This document shows, in pieces, positions 11,924 to 24,391 of a stretch of 64,000 nucleotides of DNA; within the stretch, counting starts at the first letter, position 1, and each line of letters opens with the position of its first letter. The DNA is from Macrotrachela quadricornifera (taxonomy: Eukaryota > Rotifera > Eurotatoria > Philodinida > Philodinidae), in NCBI GenBank assembly GCA_022393335.1, contig JAJEKB010020718.1, positions 375,410 to 439,409 on the forward strand, in the 5' to 3' direction. The notes under the pieces are model-generated. The model was not told the origin of the DNA. It was given only the letters and a program-made list of their open reading frames with translations, and did no database searches. The position numbers and the translations under genes are program-made.

Positions 11924-14900
11924 ATGGATGAAACAATTATTCCAGTTAAAGTCATATCTTCCAAAGAAAATCCTACTTTACAATCAAGTAAAAATCAACG
12001 TATAAGATCACATTCATCAGAACCAATGCTTATTTCTAATAATACTAACAATTTGAGAAAATCATCCAGAATTTCAAGAATAAAGTATATTTATATTCTT
12101 TTATTTTTGATTTAGTTGAAATCTTTTTTTTTTATTTTAAGAATTGCTTATTTTAATAAAAGAAGATTTTATAAAACTATTTTTGGAACTGTTTTATTCA
12201 CAAGTACAGTAATAATTATTGCTATTCTTATAGTATGCTTAACAACACCGAACGCAAGTATGTTTATTTTCAACATATTCTCATTATAAAATAATCCAAA
12301 ATACATTTAATAATAGTTTATTTTAAATTACTTTAAAAATTATATTAGTATGTTCAAAGATTAGAATCCATTTCAATCGGATTTGTATTGAGATTGTTTT
12401 AATCGTTTTAAGTTCTATCTTACATTGAAAAAATGAAATTTATTTCCATATTTCTTTACTAAAATATAAGATTTTTGAATTTGTTTTGTTCGTTTTTTAC
12501 ATTATATGGGAATGATCAACTTGACTGGTACCCCATTTTGATGCAAACTCTATTGTAAGGATACAACATCACGTTGTTCGGGCCAATCCAAGGTTATCGA
12601 GGATCCTCTCTTATATGGCCCGGACAATATTAGCTTTTATCCTTACAATACATAGGATGATCCAAAAGTTCCCGAAACTGCACTATATCTATTTAAGAAA
12701 ACGGCATTCTACCAATCTTTCTATACCAAATACTAGGGGTAGTTGTTGTGGTATTTCATGGGAAGTTTCATTCTTTTAATTCACTCTTTAGGTATCCTTT
12801 TGAAGTATACAATAGATATTAAATTGACCTTTTTGGTTATTGTCCCTACTAAATTGCTATAGCTGCTGTTTATCAAGTCTATGCTAAATATATGTAAACA
12901 ATTAAGAGTATGGAAGTTTAGCCTAAGTTAAAAATGTTTGGCGAAGTTCAACTTCGTTCCTCTCACTTTGAAGTAAATAGTGATATTTTTCCTCGATAGA
13001 TTTTTTATCTATGAATTTAAAGGTTTATTATTAATATCGATAAGATTGCTATCCACTATAGAAATCACAAGATGACAGATAATGATCTCGAAGTAACTAA
13101 AAGGATGACATATATCATTGTGTTTGGATAATCTTAACCAGAGAGGTCAATTTAATACCTATTGTTCATTTCGAAAAGAAATCTGAAGAGTGAGTTAAAA
13201 AGATAAAGTTTCTCTTAGAATATCACAATAACTATCTCAAATAAATGGTGTAGGGATTTTGGTAGAATGTCATTTGCCTAAATACATATATGTAGTTCCG
13301 GAAACTTTCGGATCATCCCATGTAGAGCTGCATCATAATGGGGTGCCAATCAAATTGATCACTCCCCATATAATATAGTTTTTTTTATGAAATATTATAC
13401 TAATATATGAATATTAGTTTTAAATAAATCATTCAAGCAAAACAAAAAAAACCTAATAATTTCGTTTAGATAAATTATGTGAATCATATTTTCAAACAAT
13501 AATAGATGAAAATTCATTTGAAAAAAATTCTTATCCTATTTTTGTCAATGCTGCTGATATAAATCATGATAATTTTCTTGATATTATTGTTGCAAATTCT
13601 GGTACAAATAATATTGGAATATTTATTAATAATGGAAATCGAACATTTTCATCACAAAAAATATTTCCAACAGAAAATTTTTCGAGACCAGTTTCATTTG
13701 CATTAGCTGATTTTAACAATGATACTCATTTAGATATTGCTATTGCTAATTATGATACTCATAATATAGAAATATTTATTGGAAATGGTAGTGGAAATTT
13801 TTCAAGTAAAATGAAATTTTCTACTGGTATTTCTCAACCAGTTTCAATAGCTATTGCTGATTTTAATAATGATCATTGTTTGGATATTGTTATTAGTAAT
13901 AATGGTACAAATAATATTGCGATATTTTTTGGATATAAAAATGGATCTTTTGGAAATGAAATAATATATTCAACTGGTTATGATTCTTTTCCTTATTCTG
14001 TTATCATTGGTGATTTTAATAATGATAATAATATAGATATTGCAGTAGCAAACTATGGTACTAATAATATTGGAATATTTCTTGGATATGGAAATGGAAA
14101 TTTTACAAAACAAAGAAGTTATTCAACTAGTTCACAATCTTATCCATATTCAATTGCAACTAATGATTTCAATAATGATGGATATTTAGATATTGTTGTT
14201 GCTAATTCTGGTACAAAGAATGTTGGAATATTCCTTGGTTATGGAAATGGAAATTTTATGTCACAAAAAACATTTCTCATTTCTTTGAAATCTCCACCAC
14301 ATTCAATCACTATTGGTGATTTTAATCATGACAATCAATTAGATATTGCAGTTTCGAGTCATAATACAAATAATGTAAGTATACTTATTGGATATGGTAA
14401 TGGAAGTTTTGCATTACCTACAAGACATTCAGCTGAAATTGATTCAGGTTCTTTTGGAATAATTGCTGCTGATTTTGATAATGATAAATATTCCGATATT
14501 GCTCTTGTCAGTTTTGATACAAACAATATTCTTGTATTTATTGAATATAGTATGATGCAATCTCAAAATCCAACAGTATATTCAACTGGAGATGGTTCAG
14601 TACCTTTTTATATTACTGTTGCAGATTTTAATAATGATACACATCTTGATCTTGCTGTTGCCAATTCTGGTACTAACAATGTTGGGATATTTCTTGGATA
14701 TGGTAATGGAAGTTTTCAAGAACAAATGACATATTTAATAGAAGATAATTTTAAACCATATGGACTTGACATTGGTGACATGGATAATGATGATCAACTT
14801 GATATTGTTATATGTAGTGCTAGCAGTGAATCTTTTGGAATTCTATATGGATATGGTAATGGAACTTTTGCTACTATAGTTATGTATACTTTTATGAACT

Positions 14901-17848
14901 CTTCATCAATAAGATCGATTATTATTGAAGATTTTAACAATGATAACTATCTTGATATTGCTTTTACCAGTTATGGTACTAATACAATTGTTGTTCTTTT
15001 TGGATATGGAAATAGATCTTTTTCAAATCTAACAAGATACTCAACTGTTGCTAGTGTGCGTCCTCTATCAATAGCTGCTGGAGATTTTAATAATGATGGT
15101 CGATTAGATATTGTTGTTACTAATTATGGTAGTAACAATATAGGTATTTTTCTAGGATTAGATAATGATAGTTTTACATTATTCACAATGTATTCAACTG
15201 GAAATAGTTCTGCTCCACAAATGGTAACCGTCGATGATTTAAATAAAGATAATCAATTAGATATTATCGTTGCCAATCCTGGAACTTCGAATATAGTTGT
15301 ATTTTATGGATTCGGTAATGGTAGTTTCGATAGACTAATTACATATTCAACAGGTTCCAACTCTCAACCCGTATGGATTAGTATTGCTGATTTTAATAAT
15401 GATCATTTACTAGATATTGCTGTCGCCAATAGTGGAATAAATAATGTCGGCATATTTCTTGGGAATAATTATCAATATTTTAGTAATCAAACAACATATA
15501 TAACTGGCGTTGGTTCAGCTCCAAATTCAATTGCCGTTGGTGATTTTAATAAAGATAATCGATTAGATATTGCTGTAGCCAATTATGGTACCAACAATAT
15601 TGCTATATTGTTAGGACATACTAATATAAATCCAAAAAATCAATCAAATTTTACAATTGCAAATTCGATGATTAGTAATGTACCTGTATTATTAGGAGAT
15701 TATTATGCAGATTTTCGAACTCATACAATATATCCAACTAGTTTAAGTCCTCGTCCATATTCATTTGCCATTGGTGATATCAATAATGATACATATTTGG
15801 ATATTATTGTTGCTAATTCAGGTACTGGAAATATTGGTATACTTCTTGGATATAATAATGAAAGTTTTGCTTCGGAAATCTTTCATCCAGTTGGTGTTGG
15901 ATCTAATCCTCGATATGTTATTGTTGAAGATTTTAATAATGATAAACAATTAGATGTTGCTATTTCCAATACCATACATGATAATATAATGGTGTTTTTT
16001 GGATATGAAAATTTAACATTTTCAAGAGAAATAACTTATTCGACTGGCTTACGATCAAATCCGAATAGTCTTGCCGTTGGGAATTTCAATAATGATGATT
16101 ATGTAGATCTTGTTGTTGCTAATGAAGGAACAAATACTATGGGCATATTTTTTGGATTTGATTATACAGTTTTTGCAAGACAAAAGCCATATGAACCTGG
16201 AAAGAGTTCAACTCCATATTCGGTTGCTACTGGAGATTTTAACAATGATGGTCAATTAGATATTGTTTGTGCACTCTATGGTACTGACAATATGGGGATA
16301 TTTTTAGGTTATGGAAATGGTACATTTAAATCAGTAATGACATATGCCTATGTACTATTATCACATCCTTGGTCGATCGCTGTTGGTGATTTTAACAACG
16401 ATAATCAACTGGATGCTACATTAGCTAGTTGGGGTGTTGATAGTATTAGTGTAGTATTAGGAAATGGAAATGGTACTTTTGCGAATCCTATGTTGTATTC
16501 ATCTGGTAATGATAGTCGTCCAGTATTTATTACTGTAGGAGATTTTAATAATGACAATTCTCTTGATATTATAACAGCAAATTATGGTGGAAACAATGTA
16601 GGTGTATTTTTAGGATATGGAAATGGAACATTTCGAAATGTAATTACATTATCAACTGGAAAAAGTTCTACTCCAAGTACAGTTCATGCTTGTGATATTA
16701 ATAATGATGGTCAATTAGATATAATCGTTGCTAATATGGGAACTAATAATATAGGAATATTTTTTGGATATGGTAATGGAAGTTTTAAAGAACAAGTAAC
16801 CGTTTCATCTAGTGATATCTTATCACCATATTCTGCCATTAGTGGTGACTTTAATAAAGATGGAAATTTAGATATTGTCCTTGCAAATTATGGTACACAG
16901 AATATTGCTATACTTATGGGTTATGGTAATGGTACCTTTGGAATTTTGCAAAAATATACAACTGGTGCTGGTTCTAGTCCAACAAATATGTACATTGCTG
17001 ACTTCAATAATGATAATAATGTCGATATTATTGTTGGTAATGAGGCTGTTACTGATATAAACCTGTTTTTTGGTTATGGTGATGGAACATTTGCCATTGC
17101 ATTAAAAATTCCCGCGGGAAAAGGTTCTAGTTCAATTAAAATTGTCGTAGATGACTTCAACAATGATAATTGCTTAGATTTTGCTACTGCCGATAATAGC
17201 AATGATAATATCGAAGTGTTTCTTGCATATGGTAGTAAGCCTTTTGGAGGACAAACAACATTTTCTGTTGATGAAGGTTCTCATCCTACGTCAGTAGTTG
17301 TTGGTTATTTCAATAATGACGAACATCCTGATATTGCTGTTGCTAATTCTGGTACAAATAATATAGGCATATTTTTTGGATATGGAAATCGAACATTCTC
17401 AAATATGACAAAATATTTAACTGGAAATGATTCTCGTCCAATTTCATTAGCTATTGGTGATATTAATAATGATTTTCAAACAGATTTTGTAGTTGCAAAT
17501 TCTAATAGTGATGATATTGGTGTGTTTATTGGATATAATAATGGAAGTTTTTTTAATTTAATAAATTATTCAATGGGATCTCTAGCTAAACCAACATCTA
17601 TTGCTATAGGTGATTTTAATAGAGATCATCAATTAGATATTGCAGTAGCAAATCTTGGTACAAATAATGTATGCACTCTTTTTGGTTATGGTAATGGAAG
17701 TTTTACTAATCAAACATGGTATCCATTAGGATATAATGCTAATCCAAATTGGATCATGTTTAAAGATATGAATAATGATGATCGAGAAGATATTATCGTT
17801 TCATCTTATGATACTAATAGTATAAAAATTCTTTGGAATCGTTGTTAA
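11924..17848 (+). CDS. Single-pass membrane protein with 28 FG-GAP/VCBS-type repeats (three exons)
   Basis: Exons are 11924-12084, 12142-12257 and 13470-17848, which join in frame to 1551 residues. Intron 1 (57 bp) is GTATAT...TTAAG and intron 2 (1212 bp) is GTATGT...TTTAG. Residues 1-60 are a polar Ser/Asn-rich cytoplasmic tail. A membrane segment, GTVLFTSTVIIIAILIVCL, lies near residues 67-88, with no signal peptide, giving a type II topology. The rest is extracellular: 28 copies of an approximately 49-residue unit with the core (A/G)DFNND..LDI(V/A)(V/I)AN.GTNNIGIFLGYGNG.F. The Asp/Asn-rich loops resemble the calcium-binding loops of integrin alpha propellers, so four or more seven-bladed propellers are possible. 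One unit near 15630-15720 is partly degenerate. Many N-x-S/T sites are present. A role in cell-surface binding is inferred from the family only. A possible AATAAA is at 18060. Confidence 0.88.
12500..13374. mobile_element. 875-bp fold-back element inside intron 2 of the FG-GAP gene
   Basis: The left end (ATTATATGGGAATGATCAAC, then TTGACTGGTACCCC) is the imperfect inverse of the right end (GGGGTGCCAATCAAATTGATC, then ACTCCCCATATAAT). Further in, a block starting CATAGGATGATCCAAAAG at 12650 matches inversely the block ending GGATCATCCCATG near 13322, and GATATTAAATTGACC near 12810 pairs with GGTCAATTTAATACC near 13145. Most of the length is therefore two inverted arms. It has no coding capacity. 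It accounts for most of the 1.2-kb intron, while the gene's other intron is 57 bp. Confidence 0.75.
12553..12648. mobile_element. 96-bp palindromic MITE, copy 1
   Basis: It starts TTGTAAGGATA and ends TATCCTTACAA. The inner arms are TGTTCGGGCCA and TGGCCCGGACA around a core AAGGTTATCGAGGATCCTCT. A second copy in the opposite orientation sits at 19068-19165, with core and arms matching. This copy lies inside the left arm of the intron fold-back and breaks its symmetry, so it was probably inserted later. Confidence 0.65.
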
Positions 17849-18376
17849 AACTATATATTGGATTGGACTGTTTCCCCCATTTCAAAATGAATCGTAGTAA
17901 CGATTCTTATTGTAAATACGATATTTTATTTTTCAAAAGTATTAGTTTAGAAAAAAAAACGTGAAAAAGAATGGGACGATTACTAACAAAATATATCGTT
18001 GTAGCTTTATAAAATACTTATCTTAGTGTATTGTTAAAACAAAAAAATATATATATTTAAATAAATTTAAAATCTATTGAATAGATGAATACATAAGAAA
18101 TAATTAAAGATTATATTGACGATTAATGAGGTTTATATGTTATTATATGAGATTGAACTTTGAAATATTTTAATAATTGACATATGAAAAAATAATGTAC
18201 AAAGAGGATTCTTTTCACGCTATATTTTATTATCATATGTTGAGATTTAAATTATATTTATCTGATATGATTGATTCTATTAAAAGAATTAACGCATGGA
18301 ATTTATTTATAAATTTAAGAAAAAAAAACTCACCAGAAGTTATACAACAATATTCCTTTAATGGATATTGGTAAAA
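17849..18376. other. 3' flank of the FG-GAP gene, AT-rich
   Basis: A candidate polyadenylation signal AATAAA lies at 18060-18065. Apart from that I see no gene or repeat up to the start of the large palindrome. Confidence 0.45.
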
Positions 18377-19880
18377 TACACGAACACATTGTTTGATTGT
18401 TTGAAAGAAAACAGAATTTTGTCTATCTATGTATATAGAGCTTGGCAAGTTACGTCCACGAATACTATCTTTGAACTTGTCTTAAAGAAAATACAGATAT
18501 TGACTATCCAACAAAATCCGCGAAAAGCCAAATGACGTTCCAAAAACATCTACGAACAGCCAACATGGACCAAGATCTTCGATCTTAACTTGGTTTTTTA
18601 TAATGTTCAAATTGATTAAAATCAATTATCTAAATATAAAAACATTAAAACATAGTGATTGAGCTATTTCATGTGGTTACAACCTCAAAAACATATGAGT
18701 TCTTTATCCCTAGTACTACCAACTACAGTCCATTTGAATCCTAGTTGGTAGTATTTGGGTCAAGCATAACACGGGAAAAGCTATCCAAATTTATAAAGCT
18801 GAATGGATTGTGTTTACAAGTAAAAGCATCAGTCTTCACAAGCGTTCTCATAGAAAGATATGGCTTGCACAAGTTTAATTGACAATGGAGGGGCGTGTAT
18901 TGTAAGTTAAATTGATTGATCATATTCGCGTCAAATGAACACTCTCATTGAGAAACTAAAAAATTCAAAATATAAGCTGCTGTTGGCGTGCCTGGACAGA
19001 GATCCATGAATATCAGAGTATATGAAGTTTAGGGATAAAAATGAATCAGAAAAGGTTTTCTCCACTATTATAAGGATAAAACATGATGTTGTCCGGACCA
19101 TGTCAAAGAGTATCCTTGATAACCTTAAGTTTGGTCCGAACAATACTATGTTTTGTTCTTATAGTAGTGGAGAAAATATTTCCTGATTCATTTTTATACT
19201 CTAAACTTCATATACTCTGATATTCATGGATCTCTGTCCAGGCACGCCAACAGCAGCTTATATTTTGAATTTTTTAGTTTCTCAATGAGAGTGTTCATTT
19301 GACGCGAATATGATCAATCAATTTAACTTACAATACACGCCCCTCCATTGTCAATTAAACTTGTGCAAGCCATATCTTTCTACAAGAACGCTTGTGAAGA
19401 CTGATTCTTTTATTGTGAACACAACTCATTCTGCTTTAAAAATTAGGATAACTATTCATGCGTTGTATTTAAAGATCTCATGTGTTTTGCTGATTGTAAC
19501 TATATGAAATAGCTGAATTATAATGTTTTAATATCTGGATAATAGATTTTAATCAATTTGAATACTGGAAAAAAACAGATCTACATTACAGATCTTGATG
19601 TTAGGATCTGTCATCTATACTATTATATAGATGGACAATTCTTCATTATCGATATATTCTTTTCTTTTCATTATACGCTGACAAGACTAGTTCAGGATTC
19701 ATTTAAAAAATAAACTAAAAGGAAACCTAACACTTAATCAAAAAAAAGTGATTGTGTGTGTTTGTAGATGTTTGTGGAGCTTTATTTAGCTGTTCGTGAA
19801 TGTTAATAGACATAGTTTTCCAGGAACTACATACAGAGATAGACAAAACTATGTTTCCTTTCGAACGATGTGTTCGTGTA
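18377..19880. repeat. 1.5-kb fold-back (large imperfect palindrome)
   Basis: The outermost arms are TACACGAACACAT at 18377 and ATGTGTTCGTGTA ending at 19880. Long inner arms match almost perfectly between about 18740-19060 and 19172-19440; for example GCGTGCCTGGACAGAGATCC near 18990 and its inverse GGATCTCTGTCCAGGCACGC near 19228. The outer arms are more diverged (for example TTTTGTCTATC near 18417 against GATAGACAAAA near 19838). At the centre is the palindromic MITE copy 2. No transposase is encoded. Short open frames here are by-products of the inverted arms. Confidence 0.8.
19068..19165. mobile_element. 98-bp palindromic MITE, copy 2 (apex of the 1.5-kb palindrome)
   Basis: It has the same family features as the copy at 12553-12648: arms starting TATAAGGATA and TTGTCCGGACCA, and the core AGAGTATCCTTGATAACCTT, the inverse of the core of copy 1. 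It lies exactly between the two inverted arms, so in a folded strand it would form the loop end. Confidence 0.65.
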
Positions 19881-20420
19881 TGTTGCTAACACCCATTTAT
19901 TTCTACTTCCTAACGGTTTTTCACCTTGCATCTCGTGGTATGTTTTATATTAATCTGTCTTACCCAGTGGTAAAGTTCTATACAAAAATAGTTTTTATCA
20001 AAACTTTATTTATATGATATTAGTTGAAGAGTGATGAAATAGCAAAGAAAAACAGAGCATCGTTTTCTCTATCATCATATAAAAAAAGATAATTTTTTTC
20101 AAGTTTACTTTACAGTATCAAAGTGTCCTTGCCATTACTTTGGTAATGTCTTAAATAGTAGAAGTAAACATCTGATACTGTCTTTCTACTGATGATTTTG
20201 AATTGTATATAGAATTAAACATTTTATATCTTTACCAAAAATATAGATAGTACTGTGGGGACAGATGTTTTATGAATATTAGGAAAGTTCTATTTAATAT
20301 CATATAACCTGAAAAAATTTGCAGATGGAGTGGTTTATTAATAGTGAAGTGTTCATTAAGAAATAACTGATTTCATAAAAAGAATGCATTTGTTTGATAA
20401 GAATTGTCTGTCAATCATGT
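19881..20420. other. Intergenic, 3' flank of the M28 peptidase gene
   Basis: TTTATT at 20334-20339 (AATAAA on the minus strand), 82 nt past the stop, is a likely polyadenylation signal for the minus-strand peptidase gene. Nothing else is recognised. Confidence 0.45.
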
Positions 20421-22113
20421 TCATGATCGTCCATTTGGATAGAGCCATTCTAGCAAATTGTCATGTTGACCAAGATATTCTAGTCCATATGCAGTCGCTT
20501 GAACCACCTTTTCATAACCGAATTGATGAATATTTGCCAACGTATCACACGGTTGATGATAACATGGATCGAGAATGGCTCCAGCAAAACCAGCATTATT
20601 TTCTCCAACAGATTGACGATATTTTTCACGTTGCACTGCTGTTTTTACAGCATCTGATCCTGTAGCGACACCACCAGCAGCAATACCTGCAGCTAGAAAT
20701 GGGCCATAATCACTGCGACCATTAAAATCTCTGAAGTCCCATGGTAAGTTCTGTGTGATAAACCAATCACGATACAAATCTGTAACTTTTTGACTACCAG
20801 GAAGTGCTTGTGATGGTGTTTCATTCAATGCTGTCTTTGCATCATAAATTCCAAAAATAAAATTAGGTGATCCTGCCATATCAAAATTAAGATTAATCAA
20901 ATAGTCTGTATGACGTTCACCTGGAATACTCATATTTTGAGCCTTCTGAACATGATAACTTGATCCAGCTAGACCAATCTCTTCTGCAGCCCACCAACAG
21001 AAACGAACACGATATTTATATTTGTTATAATTTGTCGTCTGATAAAGACGAGCCAAATTTGTGGCTAGAACAAGATTAGCTGCTGTTCCACTACCTAAAC
21101 AAGATTTGAATGATATAATCATCAACTTTCTCATAAAATTAATTTTTTGTTTAAAATATTCAAAACAACTACTTGCCATTATCATTGACCCCCGGTCCAG
21201 CTGGAACACTATCAGTATGACTTCCTACTACAATTGTTTGACTAATATCACCCGTTGTCGTATCAGCACAAATATTATCGACTGGAAATGTTCCCAAATC
21301 TTTCAATTGTATCGCAAGTTTAACCATAACTGGACTAAAAAAAGTAGCATTAGCTAGTGCTTGTCCAGCAGCATAAGATAAATAGAGTGCAGGTAATTGA
21401 TTTGTTTGACGAAGACGTACACTAATCGGAGCAAGAGCAGCACCTGTTTCACCATTATTATAGAACAGTAAGGCTTTGATGCCACTTCTTCCGGCAATAA
21501 TACCCTTCTCAGCATATGTACATTTACCACCTGCTTTAACAAGTGCAACAAGATTGGATGCATTTAGCCAATCATTTGATGCACAGCCAAAATTTGGGAT
21601 ATTGATAATGCGAACATAGTCTGAAAAGTCAGCTGAAGTTGAATAAGTCACATAGGTAAAATCAGATCTAGCAAGAATTGATGAATAAGTATAATTTTTT
21701 ACAGTACCGCTAATCGATGAGGACAACATTGGTTCTGTAGCAATAGCAAAGTTTCGCACCTGAAATGTTTCTCTCATAACTTTCAAACCAGTTACTTCTT
21801 CTCTTAAATATCTATCAATATAGTTAACAGTTTCATCGAAGCCACGTGTATTAATTGCCCTTGTACCATTGGATTCATCGGCAATACGTTGTAATTGTCT
21901 TAAGTGATTCATAAGATCATCGATACGAATCGTCTCAGCTAAAATCGAATTTAACTGTATCTTGCTTGTTGTTGCTGTGGAAACCATTGAATCAAATCTT
22001 TTATTAAGTGTACCAAGAGTAGCAGCAGCAAGGGCAAAGGTAATTATTCCAAATAATCCAATTATACATATTATGATGAAACTCAATTTTTCAGGACGGT
22101 CGAAAACAGGCAT
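20421..22113 (-). CDS. M28-family zinc aminopeptidase, type II membrane protein (two exons)
   Basis: Exon 1 is 22113-21177 and exon 2 is 21094-20421, giving 536 residues. The 82-bp intron has a GC donor (GCAAGT) and a TTTAG acceptor; this junction restores the family motif NDNGSGTA. Residues 10-32 form one hydrophobic segment near the N-terminus, a signal anchor. A PA-like region follows (about 120-270). The peptidase domain shows all expected metal-site residues: H299 and D301 in GSHTDSV, D311 in GVNDNGSG, E350-E351 in WWAAEEIGLAG, D384 in NFDMAGS and H492 in CYHQPCDT. M28 enzymes bind two zinc ions and remove N-terminal residues or cut peptides at the cell surface or in the secretory path. 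A poly(A) signal is at 20334. The gene appears intact; the exact substrate cannot be told. Confidence 0.93.
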
Positions 22114-23183
22114 ATTAGGTAAAAATCGTAAAAGAATAAAAAAATTTCTTTTATAACTATCGTACTGGTGAGCTATTGTTATTGAAGAAATGACAATATA
22201 TGTAGGTAAATATTGATAAGAGATTTAATAGGATGCATTTTATTTCTTGTATCGCAATTTATGATAAATGATAAATACCAGTAGCCATTAAAATAATTCA
22301 ACAAGATTTATTTTCATTTTTCTTTTCTACCGTTAAGTTTAAAAAAATACAATAACATGAGAACGGGTAAGAGAAGATACGGACGAGTATCGCTATAGAT
22401 CAATAAGGCATTGCAAACTCCTCTTTATTACAATCCTTATGTAGTTTTCTTAGAAAATACTATTATCAAATAGACTAATATTTTTCTCCTTGGTTGTTTT
22501 TTGATGTGAGTAATGAGCACAGAAATAGACATACACCAGATTCAACACTGCTTTGAAGTTTTATTTTTGAGACATTGCAAAAAAATTAATCTGTAAATAC
22601 TCCTTCCAAGTTTCTTATTGTTGTTTCTTTCAAATGAATTTTTGACAAAATTTCATATAAAAATTTGTATTCCTTCAATCTAACTCATATGAAGCACACT
22701 TATATAAAACTAACCATGACGTCACTTCATGTGTCACGTAAAAATAAGCTTAAGACAAAATTAAACAAATAGAAAACCGGTTTATATTGGACAATTGTAT
22801 AATTTACCAATGTTTTGAATGAAATTTACTTTATCTTAGAAAGCTTCGATCAAAAGCAAGAGAGGATCGTTAAGCTTACATCTATTTGAATAGTATTTCT
22901 TTTTACTAATGCTCATACACGATATATAAAGTGTAAACATATTCTGTTGAGTGTGAGTAAGTGAAAATGAATACCATCTATTGAAAGGAAGCAAATATGT
23001 GATGTACTTTCTTAATGGAAATGAAATTAGAGGTTATCTCTGAGTAGAAGAAAATTATCTTCGTATTTTTGTGTGTAATATATAATAGATAGTACCTAAG
23101 TTGTATACATGTATATAGAATGTTTCATAAATATCGAGCATATTTCTTTGTATCTGTGTATTCTCCAAGAAATAGAAGACATA
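22114..23183. other. Intergenic, no recognisable feature
   Basis: This is the 5' flank of the M28 gene. I see no coding frame, RNA or repeat. It ends at the Tc1-type terminal repeat. Confidence 0.4.
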
Positions 23184-24391
23184 CAGTCGTTTGCAAAAAA
23201 AACTTGGACAAAAGTAGGCCTTTTTTTAAAGCATTTTCTTTAATATTACAAACAATTATAGAGGTCATTTTTTAAGGACTAAACCTTCGACAGATATATT
23301 ATAAGGTATATATATAGAAGTATGATTTCTTTCTCTTCTGATGAGCGAAATAAAAGAAAAACTATCAAAAATCAGTATCAACATCAACAATTAGCCGTCA
23401 TCTTCATGAGTATGGTTATAAAGAAAATGTTTTATCGAAGTCTACCCATATGTTAACATCTGATAAAAAAGAATGACGTACGCTCAACGGGCTGAAAAAT
23501 ATAAAAATAATGATTTTAGTGGTACAATGTTCACAGATGAAGCTTCATTTTATCTTTTTCGTAACAGGGTTCGGCAGTGAATAAAAACTTCTAATAGAGA
23601 ATTAAAATGGTTATCTAAAAACCGTCAAAAAAATTCATATTTTTGGGCGCAATAAGTGTGAAAGGCGTATTGCTTTGTCACATGTTTCAATGCAATCTTG
23701 ATGGTCCATATTCCGCTTCTATGCCTGAAGATTATCTTCTTCCTGCTGTCAGACGTAAGTAACGAAAGAAAATAACGTAACATTACTTATTTATGCATTC
23801 GTTTTGGACGAGTTAGATCAAAACTGGTGTCTAAAGCAAGAAAATGCTTCAAAATACAGGAGTCGCATTTGTACGCAATTGATCGACGAACATGTACCAG
23901 ATTTATTAGACTAGCCATCTAACAGTTCGGCTGTAAATTCGATCAAGAATATTCGAGCGATAGTAAAACGCAATATAGAAAAAAAAGAAAACCTGTAAAT
24001 ATTGATGCTAGTATTGTAAAAAATTCTGTAATATCTAGGAAAAAAAGATGTTTTTCTCTTATTGACTGTGAAGGTGAACGAATAAAATGTTGAACTGCGA
24101 TGATATTCGATATAAGTTGTTGTAGACGATCAATTCTTATACGAAACATTTGAAGAAAGTTCCTGGTTAGTCAACATTTTTCAGGTGAAAAAGTGAAAAA
24201 TGTTGAAATTTCGATTATAATTATTTTTCTGGTGTCAAAGAAAAAAGAGATGTTTGTCTTATTTTTCTTCTACAAATGAATAGATCCAATATCAAATTAT
24301 ACTGTTGTGTAGTATTCGTAGTGGACTATCCGATACACTATAAAAAAGTACCTTTAGAAGAAGTTGTGCAAGTTTTTTTTTCAAACATTTG
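23184..24391 (+). mobile_element. Tc1-type transposon with dead transposase
   Basis: The left end CAGTCGTTTGCAAAAAAAAC, then TTGGACA, follows TA. The right end near 24365-24391 is its degraded inverse (GTGCAAGTTTTTTTTTCAAAC) and is followed by TA. Between them, broken frames give typical Tc1 transposase segments: a late HTH part (SRRLHEYGYKENV), then FTDEASFYLFRNRVRQ with the catalytic Asp-Glu, and D*PSNSSAVNSIKNI, corresponding to the DWPSNSPDLNPIEN motif. Stops and frame changes are many, and the N-terminal DNA-binding part is missing. This is an old, inactive copy. Confidence 0.75.

Noticed and set aside
18741..19507. Mirror-image small frames (MINQFNLQYTPLHCQLNLCK) on both strands
   Set aside because: They come from the two arms of the palindrome, each read in the same direction relative to the centre; no protein family fits.
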